DNA from: Desmodesmus armatus
Lineage: Eukaryota; Chlorophyta; Chlorophyceae; Sphaeropleales; Scenedesmaceae
Direction: 5' to 3'
DNA: 64,000 nucleotides
Assembly: GCA_007449985.2 (NCBI GenBank)
Contig: VIIQ02000775.1
Span: 1 to 64,000, forward strand
Position 1 is the first letter of the stretch; each line of letters starts with the position of its first letter. Positions 33,970 through 45,869 of this stretch are shown here, one piece after another. Made by a program: the position numbers and the translations under genes. Below the pieces are notes generated by a model. That model searched no databases, was not told the origin of the DNA, and saw nothing but the letters and a program-made list of their open reading frames with translations.

Positions 33970-36900
33970 ATGCAGGCACTTTCAGCCAACACTTCCTCCA
34001 GAGGAAGATGTTTGCAGCAGAGTCGTTCCAAAACGCCTACACGGACGCGTTCTGTCACTCCACCTCGCTCGCCCAGGATACGAGAGGTAGACAGCAGCAA
34101 CAGCTGCCCGGACAGGCAGAGATGGACGTCTGTGTGTGCTTTGACAATGGTGAGTATATGGGCTGTGTTAACGTGCAGCTCAAGCTCCTCCGACACAGTC
34201 GGTCCGGCGGGCAAGCCCAGTGGCACACAAGCAGGATGTCGGGAGGCACTTGCACAGGCTCAGATCGTCTTTTAGCATGTTTTCACAAGCTTATACTTGC
34301 AAAAGTGGCGATCAGAGTCGCTGGCTTTTCACCTCGCCGAGGAGCAGCAGTGGCAGCATATTTTGACACGTGTATTCTCCTGCCGTTGTGGCCGCTTCCA
34401 ACAGGCCAACTGTGCTCAGGAAGTCCCTATGCTCGACCCTATCAGCCATTCAGTGCTGCAGCAAAGCTCCAGCGCACACCACACATCTGCAGCCCTGTTC
34501 AGTGACACAGTCACACCCAGGCATGCCCAGGTGCCCAGCAAAACCAGGGATGCTCCTGCAGAGGTGAGAAAACCACTGCTGCTGACCTCTTGATCCTTTT
34601 TGACCCTGCTTCTCCGGCCTGGTGCCCGCTTCAAATACAACCTATCCCTAAATGACAGAGGGGTCGCCCTCGCTAGCTGCCAAGTGAGCGAAACTGCTCA
34701 CAGTGGATGCAGTGAGCCTCCAAAACAGGGAACCAAACCACACAGGCCTGCACCTGCACATACCATGCCTGACATGCTGCGGCATGTGTGTGTCTACCTG
34801 TGCACCAGGAGGGTCCCCGGCAAGAAGTCCCTGAGGCCATGGTGGCCCTGCAGCAGCTGCAGAAGCTACAGCAGCAGCACACCCAGCTGCAGCAGCAGCA
34901 GCAGGTGCTGCAGCAGCTGCAAGACAGCCAGCAGCACCGGCAGGCGGCCAGTAAGGGCGCAGCGGATGCAGAGCAGGCTGCAGCCCAGTGAGTGGCCTGA
35001 CTGTTCAGCCAGAAGCTCAGCTCCTGCTTCTATGGGCGTGCAGCTTTGCTGAATGCAGTCGCTGACTCACATCATTGCAGCTGTGCCACGACATGCAGTT
35101 CACACTCAAAGCCTGTATCACACTTCCCTGCGCTGGGAACTGGCCAAGGGTTACATCTCACACCGCTGCTGTTGATCACCCACCGCACTCCTCCCCCTCT
35201 CCCCCTTGTCTGTTTGCTTGCTTGCTGTGCCGCCAGGCTGCAGCAGCTGCGTGTGGAGCTGGGGCGGGTGCAGGCTGCTGAGAGCAGCACACTGTCAGCG
35301 CTGCGTCAGCAGGAGGAGTCCCTGCTGCAGCTGGCAGCGCAGCTGAAGGAGGCGGCTCACAGTGAGATCAGCTCACTGCAGGACACAGAGGGCCGGCTGA
35401 TGGGGGTGGTGCGCACCAGCACGGCACGACTGAGGAGCATGCAGGCACAGCGACAGCAGCAGGCGCCACAGGTATGCTGTAGCAGGGCTTGGGGGGGGGG
35501 GCACTGCCAGTTTCAGTGAGGGATGGCCAACTGGGCGACTGCATGTCAAGGGCTCACAGAGATGGCAGTGCAGCCTCTGCAACGTGGCGGTTCTCACCCC
35601 CCTGGCGGCCACTTGAATGACTGCACAATGCACACCCATGCACGCCTGACCTTGTGTATATTAACATGTGCCTTGGATAAGACTCACCATCTGGACACAC
35701 CTCTTTGCGCCGCCATTGTTTTTTATTCTGCCCAGGTACAGGAGCTGCTGCACAACCCTGAATCCCTGGTGCAGCTGGTGCTGTCGGGCGGGTATGTGAT
35801 GTATGCAGGAGGCGCGGTCGCTACCGCAGCCGCCGTGTATGCGGCCGGCAAGATCGGTGCCAACAGCATCAATGCACAGATGGCCACTGGTGGTGGTGGT
35901 GGGGGTGCAACTGGTGGCAGCATGGGGGCAGGAGGGGGTGCTGCAGGTGCTGGGGGAGGGCCTGCAGCAGGAGCGGGGGAGGTGTGAGTGCTGGTCCCTC
36001 TCCAGTTGGGCGCGGCATGCCTGTTGTGGCCGCTGCAGCGATGCAGCAGGCCAGCAGCATGGCAACCAAGACGGAGGAGGACAGCCGGGACAGGCACACC
36101 TCAGGCAGTAGCAGCAGCAGCAGCAGCAGCTCAGGCAGCAGGGCCAACAACAGCAAGTGGCGTTCACTGCTGATGTCCTCCATAGACGAGGTTGCTCCCT
36201 ACGGCCTGCCCAGCGTGTCTGAGCTGCCTGCGCAGCTGTCCCAGATGCTGGCGTTGGACCAGGGCGGAATGATGAGCCACCTGCATGACAGGGCTGCACA
36301 AGCCGCTGCAACCACACAGGTGGGTGTGCTGCTGCTGTGCCGGCTGGTCATGTGCCGGTCATATGCCGGTCATGTGCCGTCCATGTGCCGGTCATGCCCA
36401 CACGGGGTGAGGGTGCTACCTTGGTGACATGGCGCTGCAGCTCAGCATCAGTGATGGTGCCCTGGCACCATGCATACACCTACTGGTACTCCAGTGCAAC
36501 CTTAGTGTGCTCTGCTTACGGTTTGTGTGCAACTGCTGTATCGCTTTTGGGAATCATCCGCAGGTGCTGCACGTCCTGCAGCAGCAGGAGGCGGAGGCTG
36601 CTGTCAAGTCAGCCGAGCTGGCTGCCAGCTCATTCTCAGCTGAGAAGCGACTGGCACACGCAGTCAGAGCCGAAGCACACGCTGCAGGTAACACAGGGGC
36701 GGGAATAAATGCCTAGAGTAGTGGCACTGTTTTGACGGTGGGGACACCCAAGATGCATCTGCACACACTCTGAGCCTCCGAGGAGTCGGACTCCCTTGAG
36801 CGCTGCTTGGCCCTGCTCAGCATACATGTTAGCTGCTGCAATCATGACCGGGTGTCCTGCCGAAATGCAATCAATCATAGCCAACAACACCTGTGCACCA

Positions 36901-39900
36901 CCATCATCCTGCTGCCGGCAGGGCGGCTGCTAGAGGTGGAGCAGAGTGCCAAGGCAGCAGGCAACGGCAGTGGCAGCGGCAGCAGGTTCCGTGCAGACGT
37001 GGCGACACGGCAGCAGCTTGAGATTGCCCGGAGGCAGCTGGACGAGGCAGTTGCTGCAAGGTCTGAGGCACAGGCCGAGCTGCAGGCAGTCAAGGCCACC
37101 CTGGCACGGGAGCAGAAGCAGGTAAGGCAGCTGTAGACTTCTTGCAGTGGTGGGGGCAGTACAGTGCTGCCCCTTGTAACAGGCAGAACAAGGGCTGGAA
37201 AGAGGGGGCCTGGCCTGTTTGAAGCCGGGCTGACAGTACCTGCTTCTATTCAATGGCTGCACACCTCCATACGTACATGCCTGTCAGTGGCTCTTGATGC
37301 AAGTCGACATGCAGCCCCTGCATGCTCAGCGACTAAATGGGGTGGTCTGCATGCTGCAGTTTATATGGCAGTGGTGTCTGACTGCTGCTGTGTGTCTGAT
37401 TTTGCTGTGTGTCTGATTGTGCCGTGTGTCTGATTGTGCTGTGTGGCCTTGCAGACTACCCACGTCAGCAAGCAGCTGGAGACGGCCCATGCCCAGTTGA
37501 CCTCCGTATCAGCAGAGCTCCACAGTGTGCAGCAGCTGCTGCAGCAGCAGCGCTTTGAACACGCGCAGGCCCTGGTTGCTGCCACAGCTGCCCAGCAGGC
37601 AACAGCCGGGAAGCAGCAGGTGCTGCAGCAGAGGGAGGTCTCAGCGCTGCAGCTGTCTGAGCAGCGCCTGAGTGCCGAGCTAGCGGATGCCAAGCAGCAG
37701 CTGTCAAACGTCCTGCAGGAACTCCAGGCAGAGCGAGCGAGCAGCACCGGGCTCCACGCGCAGATCTCCAAGCTGCAGAGCCAGTTTGCCGACACGCGCG
37801 CAACCGTCAATGCAGAGCGTGAGCGAGCAGCAGCACTGGCGGCTGAGCGGGCCAGGTTGGAGGCTGCCCTGGGCAAGGCTGCAGACAGTACAGCTGCCGC
37901 ACAAGCTGAGGCAGCTGCAGCAAAGCTTGAAGCAGAGAGGTCAGCACGTGTGGCGCAGGTTGCAGCAGCAGAGGCTGAGGGTGCGAAGGCGAAGCTTACG
38001 GAGGCGAAGGGCCAGGCTCAGGAGCTGGGCCAGCAGCTGCACATTGCTGTGGAGGTGGTCGCACAGCAGCAGGAGACACTGCAGCAGCGCTCACAGCAGA
38101 TCGGACAGCTGCAGCAGGAGGTGGTGGTCACACGTGAGTGGTGTCTGCTGTAGCGGCACTAGTAACATAATGGCAGTGACAAATGTTTCTCTATTGCGGC
38201 AACTCAGTATTCAGAGCTCAGCCTTGGGAGGCAGCCAGTGGGATTGCAGCAGTTGCATGCCTCCTGTGCTGCCGGCCATGTGCTGCCAGCAATGCAGCAG
38301 GCACCGGGTGTACGAGTGCTTCCATGGTTACAAAAGCAGCACCCACGTTCAGAGCAAATCCACCACATGTAGTGGCTGTAGCTTATCAGCTCATTCACAG
38401 CGCTGTGGCTCAAACTTTGGACGCTGGCAGCACACAATGCACACTGACTTTGCTTGTGTCTGTTGCTGTGTGCCCCCACAGGTGATGCCCTGCAGGTTGA
38501 GCGTGAGGAGAAGCATGCCCTGCAGGCCAAAAGCACCAGCCTCAGGACACGCATCGCCAACATGGCCGCCACCAGGGAGGCCGGCAACAAGCAGCTGACC
38601 AGCCAGATTCAGAAGCTGCGGCAGCAGCTGGACAGGAGCAAGCAGGTGCAGCACGAGTCACAGACACAGGTGAGGCCAAGCATGATGGTAATAAGATGCG
38701 TTGTATGATGCTGATGCCCCATGAGCCTCGTTGGCTCCCTACGGGGCGCTCAGGCTTAGCCTGAACCATGTAACAGTAACAGTAACAGTAATGGACTCAG
38801 CGGCTCAGCGCTCATAACACTGCAGCTGCAGGCCTACTGAGCTTGACTAGAGGCAGTGTGTTGATGGCTGGCAGCGCTGACACTTCTACAGCAGGCATGG
38901 GGCATGAGAGCAGCCCCAACAGGATGACGGCTGCATAGGCCATAAGGTCAAGCAAAACAGTAGCCCCCAACTGCCTTTGTGCCGCTGGTGGGGCAGGAGA
39001 AGGGGTTTCCTTGACAAGGAGGGTTTCCTTTGACTTGGCTTGGCAACCGGTTTGCCTGCCTGCCTGCCTGCCTGCAGGTTGCGACGCTGAAGCACAGCTT
39101 CATGACAGCCCAGCAGCAGCTGGTGCGGGAGCAGGCCTCCAACCGTGCAGCAGACACCAGGGCCACTGAGCTGCAGCAACGGCTGGCCAACCTGCGTGCC
39201 ACTGCCAGTCAATCCAGCGTCTTCACGTCGAACGCTGTGGCAGGCTCTCGGTTGCAGGCGCAGGCAGCACTGCAGGTGACTGCCTGGTTCCTTGACTCAG
39301 GTCTCACCTGTACTTGTGACAGTTACCTATCATACCTCTAGCTCCCTTGCATGGCGTTCAGCTCATGGGACCCAAACCTTGCCGGTATGGTACCAAAGTT
39401 GTGGTGCATCCTGACCTACATTGCACTTTGTTGGGTCACAGCAGCTGAGATGCAGACGCACACCGCCATGCTGTCTTGCTCACTGACGTTGGTGCATGGC
39501 GTCTCTGGTACTGCAGGAGGCTCAGGCAGCTGCGCAGGCCCTGGACCATGCTACTGGACGGGTGCATGAGCTGCAGAACAAACTGGCTTCAGAGGCGGCC
39601 AGCAAGGCAGAGCTGCAGCGGACCGCAGAGGAGCTGCAGCAGCGGCTGGCCAACCTGCGGGCCACCGGGCAGCGCCACGCGGCAGCGACAGAGGCCGCAG
39701 CAGCAGCCATGGCTGCAGCAAGGCGTGCCAGCAGCAGCCGCAGCAGCCAGGAGGGCGGTGTGGGTGTGGATGGCCGGCCTGCGCGTCCCTATTCCCCTGG
39801 TGCTGAGGTGACCAGGCTGAGGCAGGAGCACCAGCGGGAGCTGATGGAGCTGCAGCAGCAGCTGACTGCGGCTGTAGCAGCGGCAGAGGAGGCGGGGCAT

Positions 39901-40318
39901 GCAGCTTTGCAGCAGCAGCAGGAGCAGCTTGAGGCCCTGCAGCAGCAGCTGGCTGCATCCAGGGCTCAGGCAGAGGCTGCACAGAAGGCCGAGGATGCAG
40001 CAGTGGGCCAGGTGCTGGCCCTGCAGCGGCAGCTGCAGCAGCAGCAGGAGCAGCTCAGCTCGCAGGGAGATGCGCTTGAGGCTGCTAGGGCGGAGATGTT
40101 GAGGCTGAAGGACAAGGCTGCACAGAACCGTGAGTGCGGTGCAGGCGGTGGTTACAGCGGTGGCGAGGGTGTACAAGACACGCTTCCGGAGCAACACAAC
40201 ACATGTCTGTGCATGCGCTCGACAAAAGACACCAATATTAATGTTTGCCGCGGCTCCCTGGCGGTGCAGTGCGCGACTCACACATCCACCCCCCTGCCCC
40301 CCCCCCCTGCCCCCCCCC

Positions 40319-40379
<61 letters not shown>

Positions 40380-40388
40380 ACACACACA

Positions 40389-40460
<72 letters not shown>

Positions 40461-40478
40461 ACACACACACACACACAA

Positions 40479-40525
<47 letters not shown>

Positions 40526-40528
40526 ACA

Positions 40529-40583
<55 letters not shown>

Positions 40584-40615
40584 ACACACACACACACACA
40601 CACCACACACACACA

Positions 40616-40706
<91 letters not shown>

Positions 40707-43700
40707 GCACACCATTTGCACAGGCTCTCAGCTGGAGACAGAGCGCACCAATGCAGTCAACCACGAGGCCACTGCAGAGCGGCTGAAGGGGCAGATCGCG
40801 GCGCTGCAGGAGCAGAAGCTGAAGGAGCAGCTGCAGCACAGCGAGGACATCGACAGGCTCATTGCGCAGCTGAAGGATGCACAAGCCAAGGTGGCAGAGG
40901 TGTCTGAGCAGAGGCAGAAGGCAGAGGAGAAGTTCCTCACTGCTCGTAAGTGTGGCGTGGCTGGGGGTTGGCGCAGGTGGAGGGTTTAGGGGTTGATGAC
41001 ACAGCCTGGAGCAGCTGCCAGGCAAGTCAAACTGAACTCGCCAGCCCAAGGCTCCAAAGCGTTGCTTGGATCAGTCCGACATCGACGACGATAAGTGTCC
41101 TACTAAGCAATCTTGATTACACAAAGGCAACACATCGGCAGCGTTTCTATTGTTGACTGTGTCTTGAGTCCATAGATCGATCACAGCGCTGACAGTGGCA
41201 ACTTCCAGTAGACATGGACGTACGGCTCTCACGCCGCCCGCTGGGCTTGCAGCTAGCGAGCAGGCGTTGCAGGCCCTGCACTGTCATCTGTAGGGCTGCT
41301 GCTGATGTTCGTTTGTGGCGGAGACCTCCTCCAGGTACAGCGTATACAGATGAAGGATATGACCTTCGCGTTATGCGGCTGCCAGTCGGCCGCCTTATGT
41401 GTCTAGATACCCAGGCTGGTCAGGCAGCAGCATATGCTGACTCAGCGTGCTGCCTTTATGTGCAAATCAGTTTAAGGCTGTGGGCAGCGGGAACCGACAT
41501 AATGTCGTCAAAAAACCAACTGCAGCCGGTGGGGCTTGCAGATTGACTCTGCTCAGGGACTTCCGTTGCAAGGCGGGACCACTGTGATGCTGCTGATGCT
41601 GTCCTGCTGTCCCTGCAACTCAGGTGATGAGATGAGCCGGCATCAGCAGCAGCTGACGCTGGTGCATAAACATCAGCAGGACCTGGAGTCCCGGCTGCGC
41701 AACATGGCCTCTTTGGGGGCGGTGCCACGACCAGTGGCGACAGCCCTGCAGGAGCAGCTGGCCAAGAGCAGCAGCGAGCTGGAGCTGGCAGAGCGCCACC
41801 TGAGGGAGCTAGAGCGCCACTACTTTGCTGCACGTACGTGGCTTCAGGCGCTGTTGTAGTCATGGACAGCAGCACTTGACACAACAGCAGGCAGTGTCTC
41901 CATGCCAGCTGTTGTGGTGGCAGCAGCACATATGCAGGGGCCAAACACCGCATCATGTGGCGGCAACTTTGACACACTGTAGCACATGACAGCAGCTGCA
42001 GAGTAACCGTCTGTCCCAGCACTGACACTCCCTACATGTGTGCCTGCCAACCTGTCGTGCATGCCACCACACCACCCTACAGAGAACGAGCTTGCAGAGT
42101 CCCAGCTGCGTGCAGAAGACCTGGAGGCAGCAGTCAGCAAGCTGCAGGCCCAGCTGGCAGAAGCTACTCTGGCGGCCCAGCGGGCTGCTGACGCAGCCGC
42201 AGAGGAGCAGCTGCGCCTGCAGGAGCAGCTCAAGCAGCAACAGCAGCAGCTCGACAATGACCGCGTCGCGCTGGAGAGCCTGCAGGCACAGGCTGTCAGC
42301 ACAAAGGAGGAGCTCAACCAGCAGCACAAGGCGGCCGCAGCGCTGCAGCAGCAGGTTGCAGCCCTGCACAAGCGGCTGGCACACACAGAGTCGGCAAAGG
42401 TCACAGCAGAGCAGCATGCTGCCGAGCTCGGTGCTCAGCTCGCGGATGTGCAGCAGGAGATGCAGATACTGCAGGTAGCTCACACAGAGACGGAGCAGGT
42501 GGCCGCACAGGTGGCTGCAGACCTTGCGGCTGCGCGTGAGTGGGCGTTCGCCAACGCCTCGCGCTTCAGTGAGATGCAGAGGCAGCTGGGTGACACGCAG
42601 GTAGGGATACAGTGATATCGACACTCTGGCAATGTAGGATGGCTGCGCAGCCAACGGCCCGTTAGATGCATGTACACCCGCACATGCAACACATTAGTGC
42701 CGTTGCCGCCGAGACAGTGTGGTCCCCCCCGCCCCCCCAGGTGATGCCCCCATAGGGAGCACCAATGCACATGACAGCTGATTCCATACCTTGCACGCTC
42801 TTCAACACCTGTGCGCCATCATCGTCTTTTTGCAGGAGGACCTCAAGCTGACACATGAGAAGCTGCAGGCAGCAGAGGCCCAGCACGCAGCCATGGACGA
42901 GCAGCTGAGCGTCACCAAGGAGCAGCTCGCAGCGGAGCAGGCCGCTCACGGCAGCACGCACGAGCAGCTGGCAGCCGCGCGCGAGCAGCTCGAGCGCGTG
43001 AAGGCGCAGTACATCAGCACGCGGGACCAGCTCGAGGCAGAGCGTGCGCGCAGGATGGTGCTTGAGCGCACTGTTGCTGAGCTGCGCGAGAGGCTGGAGA
43101 CCCTGCAGCGGTTGAGAGACCAGCAGTATGAGGCCGCGGCAGTCGAGCGGGCGCAGGTGTTGGAGCAGATGGCTGCGGGCCAGAAGGAGCAGCAGGAGGC
43201 CAAGAGTGCACTGGCAGTAGTGCAGCAGGAGTACTTCGAAGCATGTGAGTTCTTAGCTGACTTGCAGAGTTGTGCGGTGGTGGTGTTGACAGCAGTGGTA
43301 GGTGTCGGACACCATGTCTTGCTCAGCAGTTGCTCATGGCTGATCCGTGGGATAGCTGCAGCACAGGTTGACACATAGCCTGCGCCTTGTGTTGCATGCA
43401 GCAACAAGCCCCCTGAACTGTGTGCAGGACCTGCAGGACCAGCTTGGACCGTTGCATGCCGCAAACCCTGCTTGCTGACCAATGTGTTGCACTGGCTGCC
43501 TGCTGCAGTTGAGCGCCTTGAGGCTGAGCAGCAGCGCGTGGGCAGCCTTGAGAACATCGTGGGGCAGCTGGAGGAGCGCATGAGCGAGCTGTCACAGGCG
43601 GCCATGGCAGCACCCGGCATCTCAGCAATGGAGATTGGTGGTCCTGCAGCGGAGCTTGTGGTAGCCAGCAATGCGCTGCGCAAGGAGTGGAAGGCAGCCA

Positions 43701-45869
43701 CCACTGAGCTGTCCACCACCAGGCACATCTTGGCCAGCCTGGAGAAGGAATACAAGGACGCACGTAAGGCCAACAGCTGGGGGTGCTGGGGACGTTGGAG
43801 GACGGGGATGGGGAAATCGTGTCACCGAAGCGTATCTGTATGTCTGCTGTGCAATCATCTGTTGTTGCATCCCAATTCACTTAGGATTGTGACATGAGGT
43901 TCGTTGGCGTCAGCGCACACGACACGAGAGAGACCGTACCAGTGGCGGCTAAGGATTGTGATGCTGCGGCAGCCTAAGCACCAGCTGCTTTTGGGGGGCC
44001 ATGTGCTGGGAGATGACATGTTGGTTCCTGTGTGTTGCGCCCATCACATCACAGTCAACCGTGTGTGACGTGTGTGCTGTTTTGCGTGGCTGCAGGTGCT
44101 GCTGTTGATGTGGAGCACAGCCACTATGCGGAGGTGGAGGCCAGCCTGGAGTTCCTGCAGGAGCGCCTTGAGGCAGCAGAGCGGGCAGGGGCTGGCGAGG
44201 AGGAGCGCTACCAGCACACCACTGCAGAGCTGCATGAGCAGCTGCAGGAGCAGGCCAGCAAGCTGGTGGAGTGCCAACACAGGTAAGGAAGCTTTGGCTG
44301 ATAGTACTGCGAGTTGCTGTTGCTGTTGGAGTGGCTAGTGGATGACCATCCGCAGCTGGGAGAGCAGTTGGTGCTGCATGTGGTGGTTGGGCAGCTGCCG
44401 CAGCATCGGATGCTTTGCATGCATGATGCAAGCTGGTTTGTGTTGATGGGGTTTCACACGCTGTGACAGCAGGGCCCCTTTTGCAGCTGGCTGGACTGTC
44501 TGTCAGTCTGTCCAATCTGCAGCGCATTCTCCTGCTGCAGCGGTAGCTCTGCTCATGTTCTGCACACATATGTTCTGCATATGTATCTACGTACCGTGTC
44601 CGTGCACTGTGTTTGCACAGGATTGCCAACCTGAAGGAGGAGCTTGAGGCCAGCAGGCAGCGGCTGGAGGACGAGCAGCAGAATGAGGCTCAGCTGGCCA
44701 GGAGGGCCCAGGCACTGGAGGAGGAGGCCAAGGCAGCAGGCAGGCAGCTGCAGCAGGCGGGAGTTGACGCCACAGACTTCCCCTCTGCTGCAGTTGCTCT
44801 CCCAGAGGAGGCTGCTGCTCCTGCACAGCAGGACAGTATTGCCTTCCCTGTTGGCTGGGGACCAGCTGCTGCCGCACAAGCCGGCGCTGCACCCGCTGTG
44901 CAGCAGGTGGTGCCAGCCGAGGCGGCTGCAGTCAAGCGAACCAGCCGCTGGGCCGCTTTGTTGGGGTCTATTGATGAGTCAGACCTTGGCTCACAGGGTG
45001 TGGCTGCAGCTGGTGCAGCCTCAGCTGCTGCAGCCCCTAGCAGCACCGGGTATGACATGTCTGCTGTGACGAAGCATGTGGAGGAGATGGCAGCGCAGTA
45101 TGTTGAGAAGCTCACTCGGGCCGAGGCTGAGCTGCAGTGTGTGCGCAGCGTGTGGCAGCGTGCAGATGACGACCTGGCAGAGATGCGCAGCAGCAGCAGC
45201 CCCCGCACCAGCACCGACGGCAGCAAAGTCGGATCCCCTCATGTTGGGATGTCTGGCGCCGCCGCAGCAGCAGTAGCAGCTGGCGAGGGCCCGAGCTCGC
45301 CTCGCTTCATGACAGCCGGCGGAAGGGTTGGGCGGGAGGACTTTGAGCTGATGCGGCTCGCCCCTGAGTCCGCCCCTCAGGGGGTGGCGGGCAGCAGCCA
45401 TGCAGCAGCTGAGGCAGAGCACGGCCTTGCGGAGCCCATTGCATTTGCCATTGAGCTGCCAGCGCCCTGCTTTGGTGGGGGCCACGTCGGCAACTTCCCC
45501 GCGGGGCACCAGCAAGCCCGCAGAGGTGACAGCAGCTACAGCCAGGCCCACAGCAGTCGCGAGGTTGCTGCTCCTGCTGCTGCTCAATCCACAAAGGGTG
45601 TGGCTGTTTTGGCTGCAGCTGTTGTGAACGGCACCTCAGCTGCACCTCAGCCAGCACCAGGAGCTGAGCGGTATACCGCTGCTGTGGCTGCGTTTGCAGC
45701 CCTGCAGCGTGCTGCGAACGCGGCTGTCGCCAGCTCAAGCCCCCAGGCACGTGTGAGCGTGCGCATGGTGCCTGATGCTGCTGCGTCTGACAGCAGCTAT
45801 TACAGCAGCACCTACAGCAGCCAGGAGGAGGCAGGCAGTGAGGCCAGCTGCAGCACTGACTTGGCGTGA
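33970..45869 (+). CDS. Large coiled-coil protein of unknown function (~2,129 aa, 18 exons)
   Basis: Exons: 33970-34149, 34405-34563, 34809-34987, 35237-35471, 35736-36319, 36564-36687, 36922-37121, 37455-38133, 38482-38669, 39078-39275, 39517-40129, 40724-40945, 41624-41833, 42083-42600, 42836-43244, 43509-43763, 44096-44282, 44621-45869. All junctions agree in phase. Exon 5 appears to lack one base between about 35880 and 35985. The N-terminus is Ser/Thr/Arg/Pro-rich. Residues ~262-285 form one hydrophobic Gly/Ala segment, then a Gly-rich linker, then Gln/Glu/Ala/Leu heptad-like coiled coil for more than 1,200 residues, and an Ala/Ser-rich tail. The motif WxxLLxSIDE occurs twice, near residues 392 and 1821. 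It resembles golgin- or filament-type scaffolds only in general. No specific family was recognised. Confidence 0.75.
40318..40706 (+). repeat. CA/TG microsatellite in coiled-coil gene intron 11
   Basis: About 385 bp of (CA)n interrupted by occasional CC or AA steps, preceded by two C-tracts. It sits between exon 11 (ends 40129) and exon 12 (starts 40724), ending only about 18 nt before the acceptor. Long (Thr-His)n and (Cys-Val)n open frames here are artefacts. Confidence 0.97.

Noticed and set aside
38704..38800. tRNA-like or hairpin sequence around GAGCCTCGTTGGCTCCC
   Set aside because: No acceptor, D or T arm consensus could be aligned; it is a short intronic palindrome followed by a GTAACA repeat.
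40238..41049. Long open frames encoding (Thr-His)n and (Cys-Val)n polymers
   Set aside because: They are translations of the CA microsatellite and lie in an intron with good splice sites on both sides.
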